Source: an uncultured Corynebacterium sp.
Lineage (GTDB): Bacteria > Actinomycetota > Actinomycetes > Mycobacteriales > Mycobacteriaceae
Assembly: GCF_946998835.1 (NCBI RefSeq)
Contig: NZ_CAMQAZ010000019.1
Location: 1 to 49,711, forward strand
Reading direction: 5' to 3'
Length of the DNA stretch: 49,711 nt
Shown here in pieces: positions 15,873 to 24,696 of this stretch. Under the pieces are notes generated by a model, which was given only the letters and a program-made list of their open reading frames with translations, did no database searches and was not told the DNA's origin. How positions within the stretch are numbered: position 1 is the stretch's first letter; every line of letters begins with the position of its first letter. Position numbers and translations under genes: made by a program.

Positions 15873-16633
15873 GCACGGGATTGAAAACCGCTGAAGTCAT
15901 TAAGACTCAGGAGGCGCTCGCGCGTGAGGACGCGCTGGACAATCCGGAGACCGCTCGCCGTCTGATTGAGCTCGCACTGGAGTGGGGTTCCAAGCTGGAG
16001 ACTGCCACTGCCGGGGAAGTGCTGGAATGGGGTGCGGAGCACCTGCACACGCCACTGGCTGTGACCCTGTCGATGCAGGACACGGTATTGGCGGAGCTGG
16101 CTGCTCGGCATGCGCCGGACGCGGATTTGATCTTCCTGGATACGGGTTACCACTTTCCGGAGACTCTCGATGTGGCGGAGCAGGTTGCGCAGCGTTACAG
16201 CAACCGTCTGCTGTCGATTGAGCCGAAGCGCACCCGCGCTGAACAGGACGCCGAAGAGGGCGTTGACCTGTACAAGACCGACCCGACGCGATGCTGCGCA
16301 CTGCGGAAGGTCGAGCCGCTGTCAGCCGTGAAGCGCCCCTACGAGGGGTGGGTCACTGGTCTGAAGCGCGTGGACGCACCGACCCGCGCACACACGCCGG
16401 TACTGGAGATCGACAAGACCGGCCGTATCAAGCTCAACCCGCTGGCCACCTGGACGGATGAGGATGTTGCCCAGTACATCGAGGACAACGACCTCATTGT
16501 GCATCCGCTGACGCAACAGGGGTTCCCGTCGATTGGCTGCGCGACATGCACCGCGCGAGTGGCCGAGGGCGCGGATCCGCGCTCGGGCCGCTGGTCGGGC
16601 AGCGAAAAGACAGAGTGCGGTTTGCATCTCTAG
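15869..16633 (+). CDS. cysH: Adenylylsulfate (APS) reductase
   Basis: A 254-residue thiol-dependent reductase of the PAPS/APS family that forms sulfite. The presence of RCCALRKVEPL and GCATC, the CC...CxxC set that binds a [4Fe-4S] cluster, marks it as an APS rather than PAPS reductase. The catalytic C-terminal cysteine is in KTECGLHL. The nucleotide-binding part has VTLSMQDTVLAEL, DTGYHFPETL and VTGLKRVDAPTR. This fits the lack of any CysC (APS kinase) in the cluster. AGGAAGGTG precedes the ATG, which overlaps the cysX stop. Confidence 0.96.
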   Translation: MSTGLKTAEVIKTQEALAREDALDNPETARRLIELALEWGSKLETATAGEVLEWGAEHLHTPLAVTLSMQDTVLAELAARHAPDADLIFLDTGYHFPETLDVAEQVAQRYSNRLLSIEPKRTRAEQDAEEGVDLYKTDPTRCCALRKVEPLSAVKRPYEGWVTGLKRVDAPTRAHTPVLEIDKTGRIKLNPLATWTDEDVAQYIEDNDLIVHPLTQQGFPSIGCATCTARVAEGADPRSGRWSGSEKTECGLHL

Positions 16634-16764
16634 TTCGCGTAGTGCGCGCGGCTGGCAGGTAGTCACTGGTCGTCAGCCACTAGCCGGTACCAGCACACAG
16701 TTAAGACAGTCGAAATAGCTACAACAGCCAACACAGCGAAAACAGCCAAACAGAAAGAACCCCC

Positions 16765-17691
16765 ATGACTAGCCCAACCACAGTTTCCGTACAGAATCGC
16801 CTCGATCCGCGGCTTGCCGAGCTGGAAGCCGAGGCCATCGACATTATCCGCCAGACCGCCGGCCAGTTCGACCGCCCGGCGCTGCTTTTCTCCGGCGGTA
16901 AGGACTCCGTCGTCGTGCTCGAGCTGGCCAAGCGAGCCTTCGCGCCGGCAGGTACCCCGCTGGAGCTCCTGCACGTCGACACCGGCCACAACTTCCCCGA
17001 GGTCATTGAATTTCGTGACAAGATTGCCGCCCAACCGGGCATCAAGCTGCACGTAGCCAAGGTCCAGGACTGGATTGACAGTGGCGTGCTCACCGAGCGT
17101 GCAGACGGCACCCGCAACCCCCTGCAGACCGTGCCGCTGGTGGAGACCATTGCCAACCGCGGTTACGACGCTGTTCTCGGTGGTGCCCGCCGCGATGAGG
17201 AAAAGGCCCGCGCCAAGGAGCGTGTGTTCTCCGTCCGTGACTCCTTCGGCGGTTGGGACCCGCGTCGTCAGCGCCCCGAGCTGTGGGGCCTGTACAACGG
17301 TCGCCATGCCGCCGGCGAGAACGTTCGTGTTTTCCCAATCTCGAACTGGACCGAGGCTGACATCTGGGCCTACATCGAGGCCCGCGACATTGAACTGCCA
17401 CCTATTTACTTCTCCCACGAGCGTGAGGTGTTCAACCGCGGCGGCATGTGGTTGGCCCCGGGCGAGTGGGGTGGGCCCCGCGATGGCGAAACCCTCGAGG
17501 TCCGCACTGTCCGCTACCGCACTGTCGGTGACATGAGCTGCACCGGCGCTGTCGAATCGACTGCCACCACTATTGCGGAGGTCATGGAGGAACTTCGCAC
17601 ATCCAAGCTCACCGAGCGCGGCGCTACCCGCGCAGATGACAAGTTGTCCGAATCCTCCATGGAAGACCGCAAGAAGGAAGGTTACTTCTGA
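16765..17691 (+). CDS. cysD: Sulfate adenylyltransferase subunit 2
   Basis: A 308-residue PP-loop ATP pyrophosphatase that makes APS from sulfate and ATP together with CysN. The PP-loop is LLFSGGKDSVVVLEL (residues about 41-55). Family regions HVDTGHNFPEVIEFRD, GGARRDEEKARAKERVFSVRD, FPISNWTEADIWAYI and CTGAVES are intact. The 131-nt leader after cysH is A-rich and repetitive (ACAGC/ACAGCCAA type); no obvious terminator is seen in it, so cotranscription with cysIXH is likely. The stop overlaps the cysN ATG by one base. Confidence 0.97.
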   Translation: MTSPTTVSVQNRLDPRLAELEAEAIDIIRQTAGQFDRPALLFSGGKDSVVVLELAKRAFAPAGTPLELLHVDTGHNFPEVIEFRDKIAAQPGIKLHVAKVQDWIDSGVLTERADGTRNPLQTVPLVETIANRGYDAVLGGARRDEEKARAKERVFSVRDSFGGWDPRRQRPELWGLYNGRHAAGENVRVFPISNWTEADIWAYIEARDIELPPIYFSHEREVFNRGGMWLAPGEWGGPRDGETLEVRTVRYRTVGDMSCTGAVESTATTIAEVMEELRTSKLTERGATRADDKLSESSMEDRKKEGYF

Positions 17692-18992
17692 TGAGCCAGC
17701 CAAACTCCCCAGCCACCCTAATCACCGCCGACCGCGCCACCCGCGCACGTCGCACCCTTCGCCTCTGCACCGCTGGCTCCGTCGATGACGGCAAGTCCAC
17801 TTTCGTCGGTCGCCTGCTGCACGATACGAAGAACATCCTCGCGGACCAGTACGAGGCCGTCGTCGCATCCTCGCAGGCGCGCGGTCAGGAAAATCCTGAC
17901 CTGTCGCTGCTGGTCGACGGCCTGCGCGCCGAGCGTGAGCAGGGCATCACCATCGATGTCGCCTACCGCTACTTCGCCACCGACGTCCGTTCGTTCATCC
18001 TCGCCGACTGCCCAGGTCACGAGCAGTACACCCGAAACACCGTCACCGGTATGTCCACCGCCGAGGCCGTCGTTTTGCTTATCGACGCGCGCAACGGCGT
18101 CGTGACGCAGACCAAGCGTCACGCAACGGTGGCCGGTCTGCTGGGTGTTCGCCATGTGATTTTCGCAGTCAACAAGATTGACCTGCTGGACTACAGCGAA
18201 GCGGCCTTCCGCGCCATTGAGTCGGATGTGGCAGCGCTGGCAGAGCGCCTGGGTCTGCAGAACACCTTCGTTGTGCCGGTGTCGGCGCTGGTCGGCGACA
18301 ATATTGTCGATTCTTCCGAACACACCCCGTGGTACGAGGGGCCGACCGTGTTGGAGGTACTGGAGAACCTCAACATTGGTGCCGACCTGGAGGCTGATGC
18401 CGAGGCCGACCTGCGTCTGCCCATCGACTATGTCATCCGTGACCACGCCACCGAATACCGTGGCTACGCTGGCCGGATTGCCGCAGGCAGCGTGCGTGTG
18501 GGCGACACGGTCTCCGTTGATGCTAACCGTCAGGCGACGGTCACAAAGATCACTGTGGCTGCCGAGGATGTCAACGAGGCCGTGGCCGGTCAGTCCGTGG
18601 CCATCAGCCTGGATGCCGAGTTCGACCTCGCCCGCGGTGACCTCATCAGTGGCACCCGCCCGGAAGATGTCCGTCGCTTCTCCGCCGTGGCTGTCCACCT
18701 TGCGGACAAGCCGCTCGCCGTCGGTCGCGTTGTCGAGGTTCGCTACGGTGCTGCGCTTGTGCGTGGCCGTATCGCTTCCGTCGATGCCCTTATAGACATT
18801 GAGACCGGCGAGCCCACCGGCGTTGCCGATCAGCTCGCGGTCAACGATGTCGCCGAGGTCACGATTGAGGTCGCCCAGCCGCTGCCAGTCGACGCTTACC
18901 GCGTCGGTGGTCGTGTCGGTGCGTTCCTGCTCATCGAGCCAGGTACCGGTGACACTCTCACCGCTGGCCTTGTGCGCGGTGCGGCGCAGTAG
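17691..18992 (+). CDS. cysN: Sulfate adenylyltransferase subunit 1 (GTPase)
   Basis: A 433-residue EF-Tu-like GTPase that drives APS synthesis by CysD. G1 is GSVDDGKST (residues about 30-38), G3 is DCPGHEQY, and G4 is NKID. The C-terminal beta-barrel domains (IDYVIRDHATEYRGYAGRIAAGSVRVGD onwards) are complete. There is no fused APS kinase domain, unlike mycobacterial CysNC. Coupled to cysD by a TGATG overlap. Confidence 0.97.
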   Translation: MSQPNSPATLITADRATRARRTLRLCTAGSVDDGKSTFVGRLLHDTKNILADQYEAVVASSQARGQENPDLSLLVDGLRAEREQGITIDVAYRYFATDVRSFILADCPGHEQYTRNTVTGMSTAEAVVLLIDARNGVVTQTKRHATVAGLLGVRHVIFAVNKIDLLDYSEAAFRAIESDVAALAERLGLQNTFVVPVSALVGDNIVDSSEHTPWYEGPTVLEVLENLNIGADLEADAEADLRLPIDYVIRDHATEYRGYAGRIAAGSVRVGDTVSVDANRQATVTKITVAAEDVNEAVAGQSVAISLDAEFDLARGDLISGTRPEDVRRFSAVAVHLADKPLAVGRVVEVRYGAALVRGRIASVDALIDIETGEPTGVADQLAVNDVAEVTIEVAQPLPVDAYRVGGRVGAFLLIEPGTGDTLTAGLVRGAAQ

Positions 18993-19057
18993 CGCCGCAG
19001 GTAGCACCAACAGGCAAGAAGAGTAAGCACAGCCATTCAGACTGAGGGAGACCATCG

Positions 19058-19828
19058 ATGACCGCACTGATTCTGCTCGCGCACGGTTCACGACACTCCG
19101 AGACCAAACCGGTGCTCGAAGAGGTAGTCGCGCTCGTGCGTGAGAAGATGCCGCTCACCCGTCTGGACGCCCCCTCCCGGATTCGCCTCGCCTGGCTGGA
19201 CCTCGACGAGCCCTCGCTGGACACCGTCTGTGCCGAGCTCGCCGCTGCTGGCGAGACTCACGCACTGGCCGTACCGCTGCTGTTCACCGATGCGTTCCAC
19301 TCGCGAGTCGACGTTCCCGAGCAGGTCGCACACTGCAATCGTCATGGTGTCGACATCACAGTGGCTGCAGGGCTTGGGCTTGGCGACGGCACGAAGCGCG
19401 CCGTCGTCAAGCGAATCATTGAAGCCGCGGAGAATGCGTCTTTTTCCTGGCCAGTCGATGCCCTGGTAATGGGGGTCGGCTCCTCCGATGAGGATGCCAA
19501 TGCGGCTGTGCATCAGTTTGCGGCCCGCCTGGACGGGATGCTGCCGGGGCATGTGAGTGCGGCATTCGTGGTCGGCCCTGAGAAAATTAAGGGGGCGGGT
19601 GCCGTAGCCGAAGCACAGCAGCGTGCGGCCGAGCGCGGTCGCGGACTGGTAGTGGTGCCGCTGTTTACCGCGCCGGGCCTGCTGTGGGATCGAGTCGTCG
19701 ACGCTGACGCTAGTGCTGGCGCTGGCCAAGTAGCTTATGGTGAGCCGTTGGCCGAGCTCTTGGCGCCAATCGTGTGCTGTCGTTGGGACTCGCGCGCAGC
19801 CTACGCGGACGTGCCGGTCGTGGCGTAG
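19058..19828 (+). CDS. cysY: CbiX/SirB-like sirohydrochlorin chelatase family protein
   Basis: A 256-residue two-repeat protein. The N-terminal ILLAHGSRHSETKPVLEEVVALVRE carries the catalytic-type histidine of class II chelatases, and VPLLFTDAFHSRVDVPEQV provides the second metal-binding region. The C-terminal half (ALVMGVGSSDEDANA and VVVPLFTAPGLLWDRV) is a degenerate repeat without the matching histidines. The gene closes the cys operon, where C. glutamicum cysY is placed, so iron insertion into siroheme for CysI is the likely role. GGGAG lies 8 nt before the ATG. Confidence 0.85.
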   Translation: MTALILLAHGSRHSETKPVLEEVVALVREKMPLTRLDAPSRIRLAWLDLDEPSLDTVCAELAAAGETHALAVPLLFTDAFHSRVDVPEQVAHCNRHGVDITVAAGLGLGDGTKRAVVKRIIEAAENASFSWPVDALVMGVGSSDEDANAAVHQFAARLDGMLPGHVSAAFVVGPEKIKGAGAVAEAQQRAAERGRGLVVVPLFTAPGLLWDRVVDADASAGAGQVAYGEPLAELLAPIVCCRWDSRAAYADVPVVA

Positions 19829-19853
19829 GCCGGTCGTGGGGGTAGTGCCCTAG

Positions 19854-21242
19854 TTACTCGCCCTTGGAGTGGGCGACCATCTCATCCCACTCGACGTACT
19901 TCTTGCGCTCGCGCCCTTCGGCCTCGCCAGCGGCGCGCTCGGCGGCATCGAGCTTGTGCCAGCCATCCCAGTCCAGGTAATCGATGCCCTTGGACTCCAG
20001 CAGTTCGTTGACTGCGGACAGTTCCGGCTTGGACGGGTTGAACTTCTTGCCCTCTGCGGCATCGGCCAACAGGTTGGCCACGGCCTCGTTGGCATCGCCC
20101 TTGGTATTGCCAATCAGGCCAACAGGGCCGCGGCGAACCCATCCTGTGGTGTAGAGGCCGGTGATGGTCTCGGCTTCTTTATCCTCGGTGTTTTCCGATT
20201 TAATGACTCGACCGCCGACGTTGGAGATGACGTTCTTGACGTTGTCGAACGGGATTCCCGGCAGTGCGTCGGAGCGGTAGCCCACGGCGGAGTAGACAGC
20301 GCCGACCTTCCAGTCGGTGGTTGCGCCGGTCGGGCGCAGCCCACCAGCACCGTCATATTCCATGCGCTGGGTGCGCAAGCCCGTGACGTGCTGCTGGCCG
20401 TCGGCCCCCTCTTCGCTGAGGATTTCCACTGGCGACTCGAAGAAGTGAATGTAGAGCTTGTGCGGAGCGTTCTTCGGGTCACGGATGGCGTAGTTCTCCA
20501 GGATGGTGCAGACCTGGTCCGTAATCTTGGAGTTGCGACGCATGGTCTCGGACGCGGAGTCGTAGTCAATATCGCGGGGGTCGACCACGACTTCGACGTT
20601 CGGGGAGTAGTCCAGTTCCTTCAGCTCTAGCGGAGTGAACTTTGCCTGTGCAGGGCCACGGCGGCCGAAGACGTGGACTTCCTTGGCCTTATTGGTCTTC
20701 AGAGTTTCGTAGACATTGTCCGGAATCTCCGTGACGTGTAGTTCCTCGCCGGTCTTGGCCAGAATGCGGGAGACATCCAGCGCAACGTTGCCGACGCCGA
20801 CGACGGCTACGGACTCTGCCGAGAGGTCCCAGGTGCGTTCGAAGAGCGGGTTGCCGTCGTAGAAGCCCACGAACTCACCAGCGCCGAAGTGCTCCGGCAG
20901 GTCCGCGCCCGGGGTCGGCAGCGCGCGGTCACCGACGGCACCGGTGGCGAAGATGACGGCGTCGTAAAGCTCCTTCAATTCGTCGAGTGTGATGTCCTTA
21001 CCAAACTCGACGTTGGAGAACAGACGCAGCTCCGGCTTTTCCATCACACGGTGCAGGGCCATGATGATGCCCTTGATGCGCGGGTGATCGGGGGCGACGC
21101 CGTAGCGGATCAGACCGAATGGGGCCGGCATCTTTTCAAAGAGGTCGACTTCCACGTCAGTGCTGGATTTCATTAGTGCATCGGAAGCATAAACACCGGC
21201 CGGGCCAGAGCCAATCACGGCAACACGGAGCGGGCGATTCAT
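19854..21242 (-). CDS. fprA: FprA-type ferredoxin-NADP+ reductase (paralogue divergent from pta)
   Basis: A 462-residue flavoprotein very similar to the product of 10934-12454. It has the FAD motif VAVIGSGPAGVYASDAL, GLIRYGVAPDHPRIKGI, the NADP motif VVGVGNVALDVSRIL, FGRRGPAQAKFTPLELKEL and RRGPVGLIGNTKGDANEAVANL. It lacks the N- and C-terminal tails of that paralogue. The same position, divergent from pta-ackA, is known for fprA in C. glutamicum. ATG 21242 is chosen because GAAGGA lies about 8 nt upstream; the open frame runs 8 codons further. No McbR-like box was seen upstream, so the two copies are likely regulated differently. Confidence 0.93.
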   Translation of the reverse strand: MNRPLRVAVIGSGPAGVYASDALMKSSTDVEVDLFEKMPAPFGLIRYGVAPDHPRIKGIIMALHRVMEKPELRLFSNVEFGKDITLDELKELYDAVIFATGAVGDRALPTPGADLPEHFGAGEFVGFYDGNPLFERTWDLSAESVAVVGVGNVALDVSRILAKTGEELHVTEIPDNVYETLKTNKAKEVHVFGRRGPAQAKFTPLELKELDYSPNVEVVVDPRDIDYDSASETMRRNSKITDQVCTILENYAIRDPKNAPHKLYIHFFESPVEILSEEGADGQQHVTGLRTQRMEYDGAGGLRPTGATTDWKVGAVYSAVGYRSDALPGIPFDNVKNVISNVGGRVIKSENTEDKEAETITGLYTTGWVRRGPVGLIGNTKGDANEAVANLLADAAEGKKFNPSKPELSAVNELLESKGIDYLDWDGWHKLDAAERAAGEAEGRERKKYVEWDEMVAHSKGE

Positions 21243-21784
21243 GAAGTCTGTCCTTCTTTCTCTCATGCTTTACGACGGCCACGAGTCCGCGGCCTAAGTG
21301 ACTGCCTGCGGTGACCTCGCGGGAAAGTGAGCTATTGGTCAGCTTTGGGTTTATTCGACATTCCCAATGGTAGCGCCCCCAATCGTAGCGATAACTTACG
21401 AAAAATCGAGAGGCGAGCATCACATCATCGGCCAGATGCTTTCGAAGGTGGACAAAACTAGGTGTGAGCTTAGTCACTTTCTATGCGGGAATTTGGGGTA
21501 GTTCACTAGAAAAACCACGGAAAAGCGCATATTGGACAGGGAAATCGTTGGATTTTGTGGGGAAATCTGTGGCTACCAGGGGTAACCAGAGAGGTTTGAC
21601 TCCGCCGTGAGATGTAAGGTGACTCACAATAAGATGAAAATAATGATTTGAGACTCAGGCGTGATTGCTGGTGTGGTTGCTCCGGCATGGTTTGAGGCTC
21701 AGACAGTCCAGCGGCTCAAGTCCAGCCGATGGTTAAGTTAAGCAACTAAGCAACGATTAAGCGCAGTGCGAGAAAGGAACGTCG
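21243..21784. promoter_or_regulatory. Long divergent fprA / pta intergenic region
   Basis: No gene is supported in these 542 nt. Candidate sites include a GlxR/CRP-type box (21463-21478), two short RamA-type motifs TGGGGT (21494-21499) and AGGGGT (21578-21583), and the inverted repeat GTGAG-N11-CTCAC at about 21608-21628. GAAAGGAA before 21785 is the pta ribosome-binding site. In C. glutamicum pta-ackA is controlled by RamA, RamB and GlxR, so the content fits, but the short RamA motifs are weak evidence. Confidence 0.4.
21463..21478. promoter_or_regulatory. GlxR (CRP-type) box candidate upstream of pta
   Basis: TGTGAGCTTAGTCACT matches TGTGA-N6-TCACA at nine of ten fixed positions. It lies about 305 nt before pta and 220 nt before fprA. 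Confidence 0.5.
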
Positions 21785-23311
21785 GTGAGCGAACAGAACG
21801 CCCAAGCGTCCACCAACAACTCCGCAGTCCTGATTACTTCAGTGGACCGCGCAGATAATCTTCAAGATGTCATTACGGCATTGTCTCAGGCACTTGGTGG
21901 CGCACGTTGTCTCCACGCTGTCGGTGGGCCACACGGCGCCACCGTGGACCAGGTTGTTGAAGATCCGGAATCTGCGCTTGACACCATCATCAGTGCTGTC
22001 GAAGCCGACCGCGCTGCGCGCGAGGGCGCGGCTGTTCTGACGGGCTCCGGCAACCTGGACTTTGACTTCCGCATTGCCACCGTCGCAGGTGCTGGTGTCA
22101 TTGTTGTCGCCGGCGGTAAGGGCTGCCACGCAGAGGCTGCCAAGGCCCGCATTCGCCTGGCGCTCAGCAGTGCAGCTCAGCGTCACAGCGAAGTGCTCGC
22201 TGTGGTCCTTACCGGTGAGGAAGCAGCCGAGGCGGCTAAGACTCTCGAGCTCGACGTTCCCGTTGTTGCTGTCGACGATGCCGAGGGCCTCCGCAAGGTC
22301 GTTAGCCGCGAGGTTACCGCTGTGATGACTCCGCAGCGTTTCCAGTGGTGGCTGCTGCAGCGCGCCAAGGCTGATAAGCGCCACATTGTGTTGCCAGAGG
22401 GCGATGACGATCGCATTCTCGAGGCCGCTGATTACCTCTTGCGCGAGGATATCTGTGAGCTCACCATCCTCGGTGACCCGGACGCTATGAAGGCGCGCGC
22501 CTCCGAACTGGGGTACGACATCAACGCTGCTCATCTCTGGAACCCGCAGACCTCCGAGTACGTTGAGCAGTTCGCGGAGCAGTTCGCAGAGATGCGCAAG
22601 GCCAAGGGCGTCACGCTGGAGCAGGCCCGTGAGACCATGCAGGACATCTCCTACTTCGCGACGATGATGATTCACAACGGGCTTGTCGACGGCATGGTTT
22701 CCGGTGCAGCCCACACGACTGCTCACACCATCCGTCCGTCCTTGCAGATTATTAAGACCAAGCCGTCGGCTTCCACGGTGTCGTCGCTCTTCCTCATGGT
22801 GATGGACAACTCGCTGTGGGGTTTTGCAGACTGCGCTGTGTTGCCAAAGCCGGCTCCGGAGCAGCTGGGAGAAATCGCCGTGGTCTCCGCGGAGACCGCC
22901 GCTTCCTTCGGTATCGATGCCCGCGTCGCCATGCTGAGCTACTCCACTGGCGCGTCTGGCACAGGTGAGGACGTCGACCGCGTGAAGGCAGGTTTGGCCA
23001 AGGCCAAGGAGCTGTCTCCGGATCTCGCTGTCGACGGTCCACTGCAGTTCGATGCCGCCATTGATCCGTCCGTGGCTGCGAAGAAGATGCCGGATTCCTC
23101 TGTTGCGGGTAAGGCAACTGTTTTCGTCTTCCCGGATCTGGACGCCGGTAATATCGGTTACAAGATTGCTCAGCGCTGCGGTGGTGCATTGGCAATCGGC
23201 CCGATCCTGCAGGGCTTGAACAAGCCGGTCAACGACCTTTCCCGTGGCGCTACGGTGCCGGACATTATCAACACGGTTGCAATTACCGCTATTCAGGCTG
23301 GAGGAAACTAA
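21785..23311 (+). CDS. pta: Phosphate acetyltransferase
   Basis: A 508-residue enzyme converting acetyl-CoA and phosphate to acetyl phosphate, reversibly, in acetate metabolism. The PTA domain begins near residue 190 (FQWWLLQRAKADKRHIVLPEGDDDRIL) and includes DISYFATMMIHNGLVDGMVSGAAHTTAHTIRP, LLSYSTGASGTGEDVDRV-type residues and the end GNIGYKIAQRCGGALAIGPILQGLNKPVNDLSRG. The first 180 residues form the DRTGG/AAA-like N-terminal region. The GTG start has GAAAGGAA about 8 nt upstream. ackA follows after 5 nt. Confidence 0.97.
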   Translation: MSEQNAQASTNNSAVLITSVDRADNLQDVITALSQALGGARCLHAVGGPHGATVDQVVEDPESALDTIISAVEADRAAREGAAVLTGSGNLDFDFRIATVAGAGVIVVAGGKGCHAEAAKARIRLALSSAAQRHSEVLAVVLTGEEAAEAAKTLELDVPVVAVDDAEGLRKVVSREVTAVMTPQRFQWWLLQRAKADKRHIVLPEGDDDRILEAADYLLREDICELTILGDPDAMKARASELGYDINAAHLWNPQTSEYVEQFAEQFAEMRKAKGVTLEQARETMQDISYFATMMIHNGLVDGMVSGAAHTTAHTIRPSLQIIKTKPSASTVSSLFLMVMDNSLWGFADCAVLPKPAPEQLGEIAVVSAETAASFGIDARVAMLSYSTGASGTGEDVDRVKAGLAKAKELSPDLAVDGPLQFDAAIDPSVAAKKMPDSSVAGKATVFVFPDLDAGNIGYKIAQRCGGALAIGPILQGLNKPVNDLSRGATVPDIINTVAITAIQAGGN

Positions 23312-23316
23312 ATCTT

Positions 23317-24513
23317 ATGTCCCGTCATGTGCTTGTTTTGAACTCCGGTTCCTCCTCTATCAAGTTTCAGCTGGTAGATCCGGAGAAGGACTCCACCCAA
23401 CCGCCGTACGTCTCCGGTCTGGTTGAGCGTATTGGTGAAGAAGACGGTGTTGTTAATCTGAAGTTCTCCGGACAGAAGATTGAAATCACTGAGCCAATCG
23501 CTGACCACGCTAGCGGTCTCGACCGTGCTTTTGAGCTGATGGATGAAAACGGTGTTGGCCCTGAGTCGGTGGACATCGCCGCTGTCGGTCACCGCGTTGT
23601 TCACGGCGGTCGCCTCTTCTCTGGCCCGGAGCTTATTACCGACGAGATTGTTGGCATGATCCGCGACCTGATTCCGTTGGCTCCGCTGCACAACCCGGCT
23701 AACATCGTCGGTATTGAAGAGGCTCGCAAGCTACTTCCCGACGTGCCTCACGTTGCCGTCTTCGACACTGGTTTCTTCCACACCATGCCGCCGGCTGCGG
23801 CGCTGTACCCGCTCAATGCCGAAGTCGCATCGAAGTTCGACATCCGTCGTTACGGCTTCCATGGCACCTCGCATGAGTTTGTTTCCAAGCAGGTGCCGGA
23901 CCTGCTGAACAAGCCGGCAGAAGAAATCAACCAGATCACACTTCATCTGGGCAATGGTGCATCGTGTGCGGCTATCCGCGGTGGCCAGGCGGTGGATACC
24001 TCCATGGGGCTGACTCCGCTGGCTGGTCTGATGATGGGCACTCGTACCGGTGACATTGATCCGGGCGTTATCTTCCACCTCTACCGCAACGGCCTGAGCA
24101 TTGATGAGATTGACAACCTGTGCAACCGTCAGTCCGGTCTGAAGGGTGTCTCCGGTGTCAATGACTTCCGTGTGCTGCAGGAACGCATGGACAACCATGA
24201 TCCGGATGCGTGGGCCGCATACCAGATGTATGTCCACCAGCTGCGCCGCTACATTGGCTCTTACATGCTGATTCTCGGTCGCCTCGACGCCATCACCTTT
24301 ACTGCCGGTGTGGGTGAGAACCACGTCGGTATCCGTCGTGACTCGATGGCTGAGCTCGAGAACTTCGGCATCAAGATTGACGATGAGCGCAACTCTCAGC
24401 CGAACGACGGCCCGCGCCTGATCTCGGCGGATGACTCGAAGGTCAAGGTCTTCGTAGTTCCGACTAATGAGGAACTGGCTATTGCCCGTTACGCAATGAG
24501 TTTCGTCGACTAG
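23317..24513 (+). CDS. ackA: Acetate kinase
   Basis: A 398-residue enzyme interconverting acetyl phosphate and ADP with acetate and ATP. Both family signatures are visible: LVLNSGSSSIKFQ at the N-terminus and RRYGFHGTSHEFV in the middle. VFDTGFFHTMP, LHLGNGASCAAI, MGTRTGDIDPG and FTAGVGENHVGIR are also intact. GGAGG precedes the ATG. It forms the acetate operon with pta and is closed by a very strong terminator. Confidence 0.98.
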   Translation: MSRHVLVLNSGSSSIKFQLVDPEKDSTQPPYVSGLVERIGEEDGVVNLKFSGQKIEITEPIADHASGLDRAFELMDENGVGPESVDIAAVGHRVVHGGRLFSGPELITDEIVGMIRDLIPLAPLHNPANIVGIEEARKLLPDVPHVAVFDTGFFHTMPPAAALYPLNAEVASKFDIRRYGFHGTSHEFVSKQVPDLLNKPAEEINQITLHLGNGASCAAIRGGQAVDTSMGLTPLAGLMMGTRTGDIDPGVIFHLYRNGLSIDEIDNLCNRQSGLKGVSGVNDFRVLQERMDNHDPDAWAAYQMYVHQLRRYIGSYMLILGRLDAITFTAGVGENHVGIRRDSMAELENFGIKIDDERNSQPNDGPRLISADDSKVKVFVVPTNEELAIARYAMSFVD

Positions 24514-24519
24514 CTCAAC

Positions 24520-24579
24520 AAATAAGCTCGCCCCGCTAGCTCCCAAGAAAGGGAAGAAGCTAGCGGGGCGAGCTTATTT
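24520..24579. terminator. Very strong bidirectional terminator after ackA
   Basis: A perfect 22-bp stem (24520-24541 with 24558-24579) has GC-rich centre GCTCGCCCCGCTAGC, a 16-nt loop, and AAATAAG/CTTATTT at the base. It ends ackA and can also serve the convergent L,D-transpeptidase gene. Confidence 0.92.
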
Positions 24580-24592
24580 CGTACGTGACACC

Positions 24593-24629
24593 GACAACTG
24601 TGTCTGTGCCTCGAAAAGACACAGTTGTC
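24593..24629. repeat. Second perfect inverted repeat between convergent ackA and L,D-transpeptidase genes
   Basis: The 13-bp arm GACAACTGTGTCT (24593-24605) pairs with 24617-24629 over an 11-nt loop. There is no T-run on either side, so it is not a classical intrinsic terminator; it may stabilise a transcript end. Confidence 0.7.
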
Positions 24630-24696
24630 CAGTCAGAGTTGACGCGCACCCGACGGGCTCGTGAGCTTGTGAGCCTGTGAGAGGGGGAGCGGAAAA

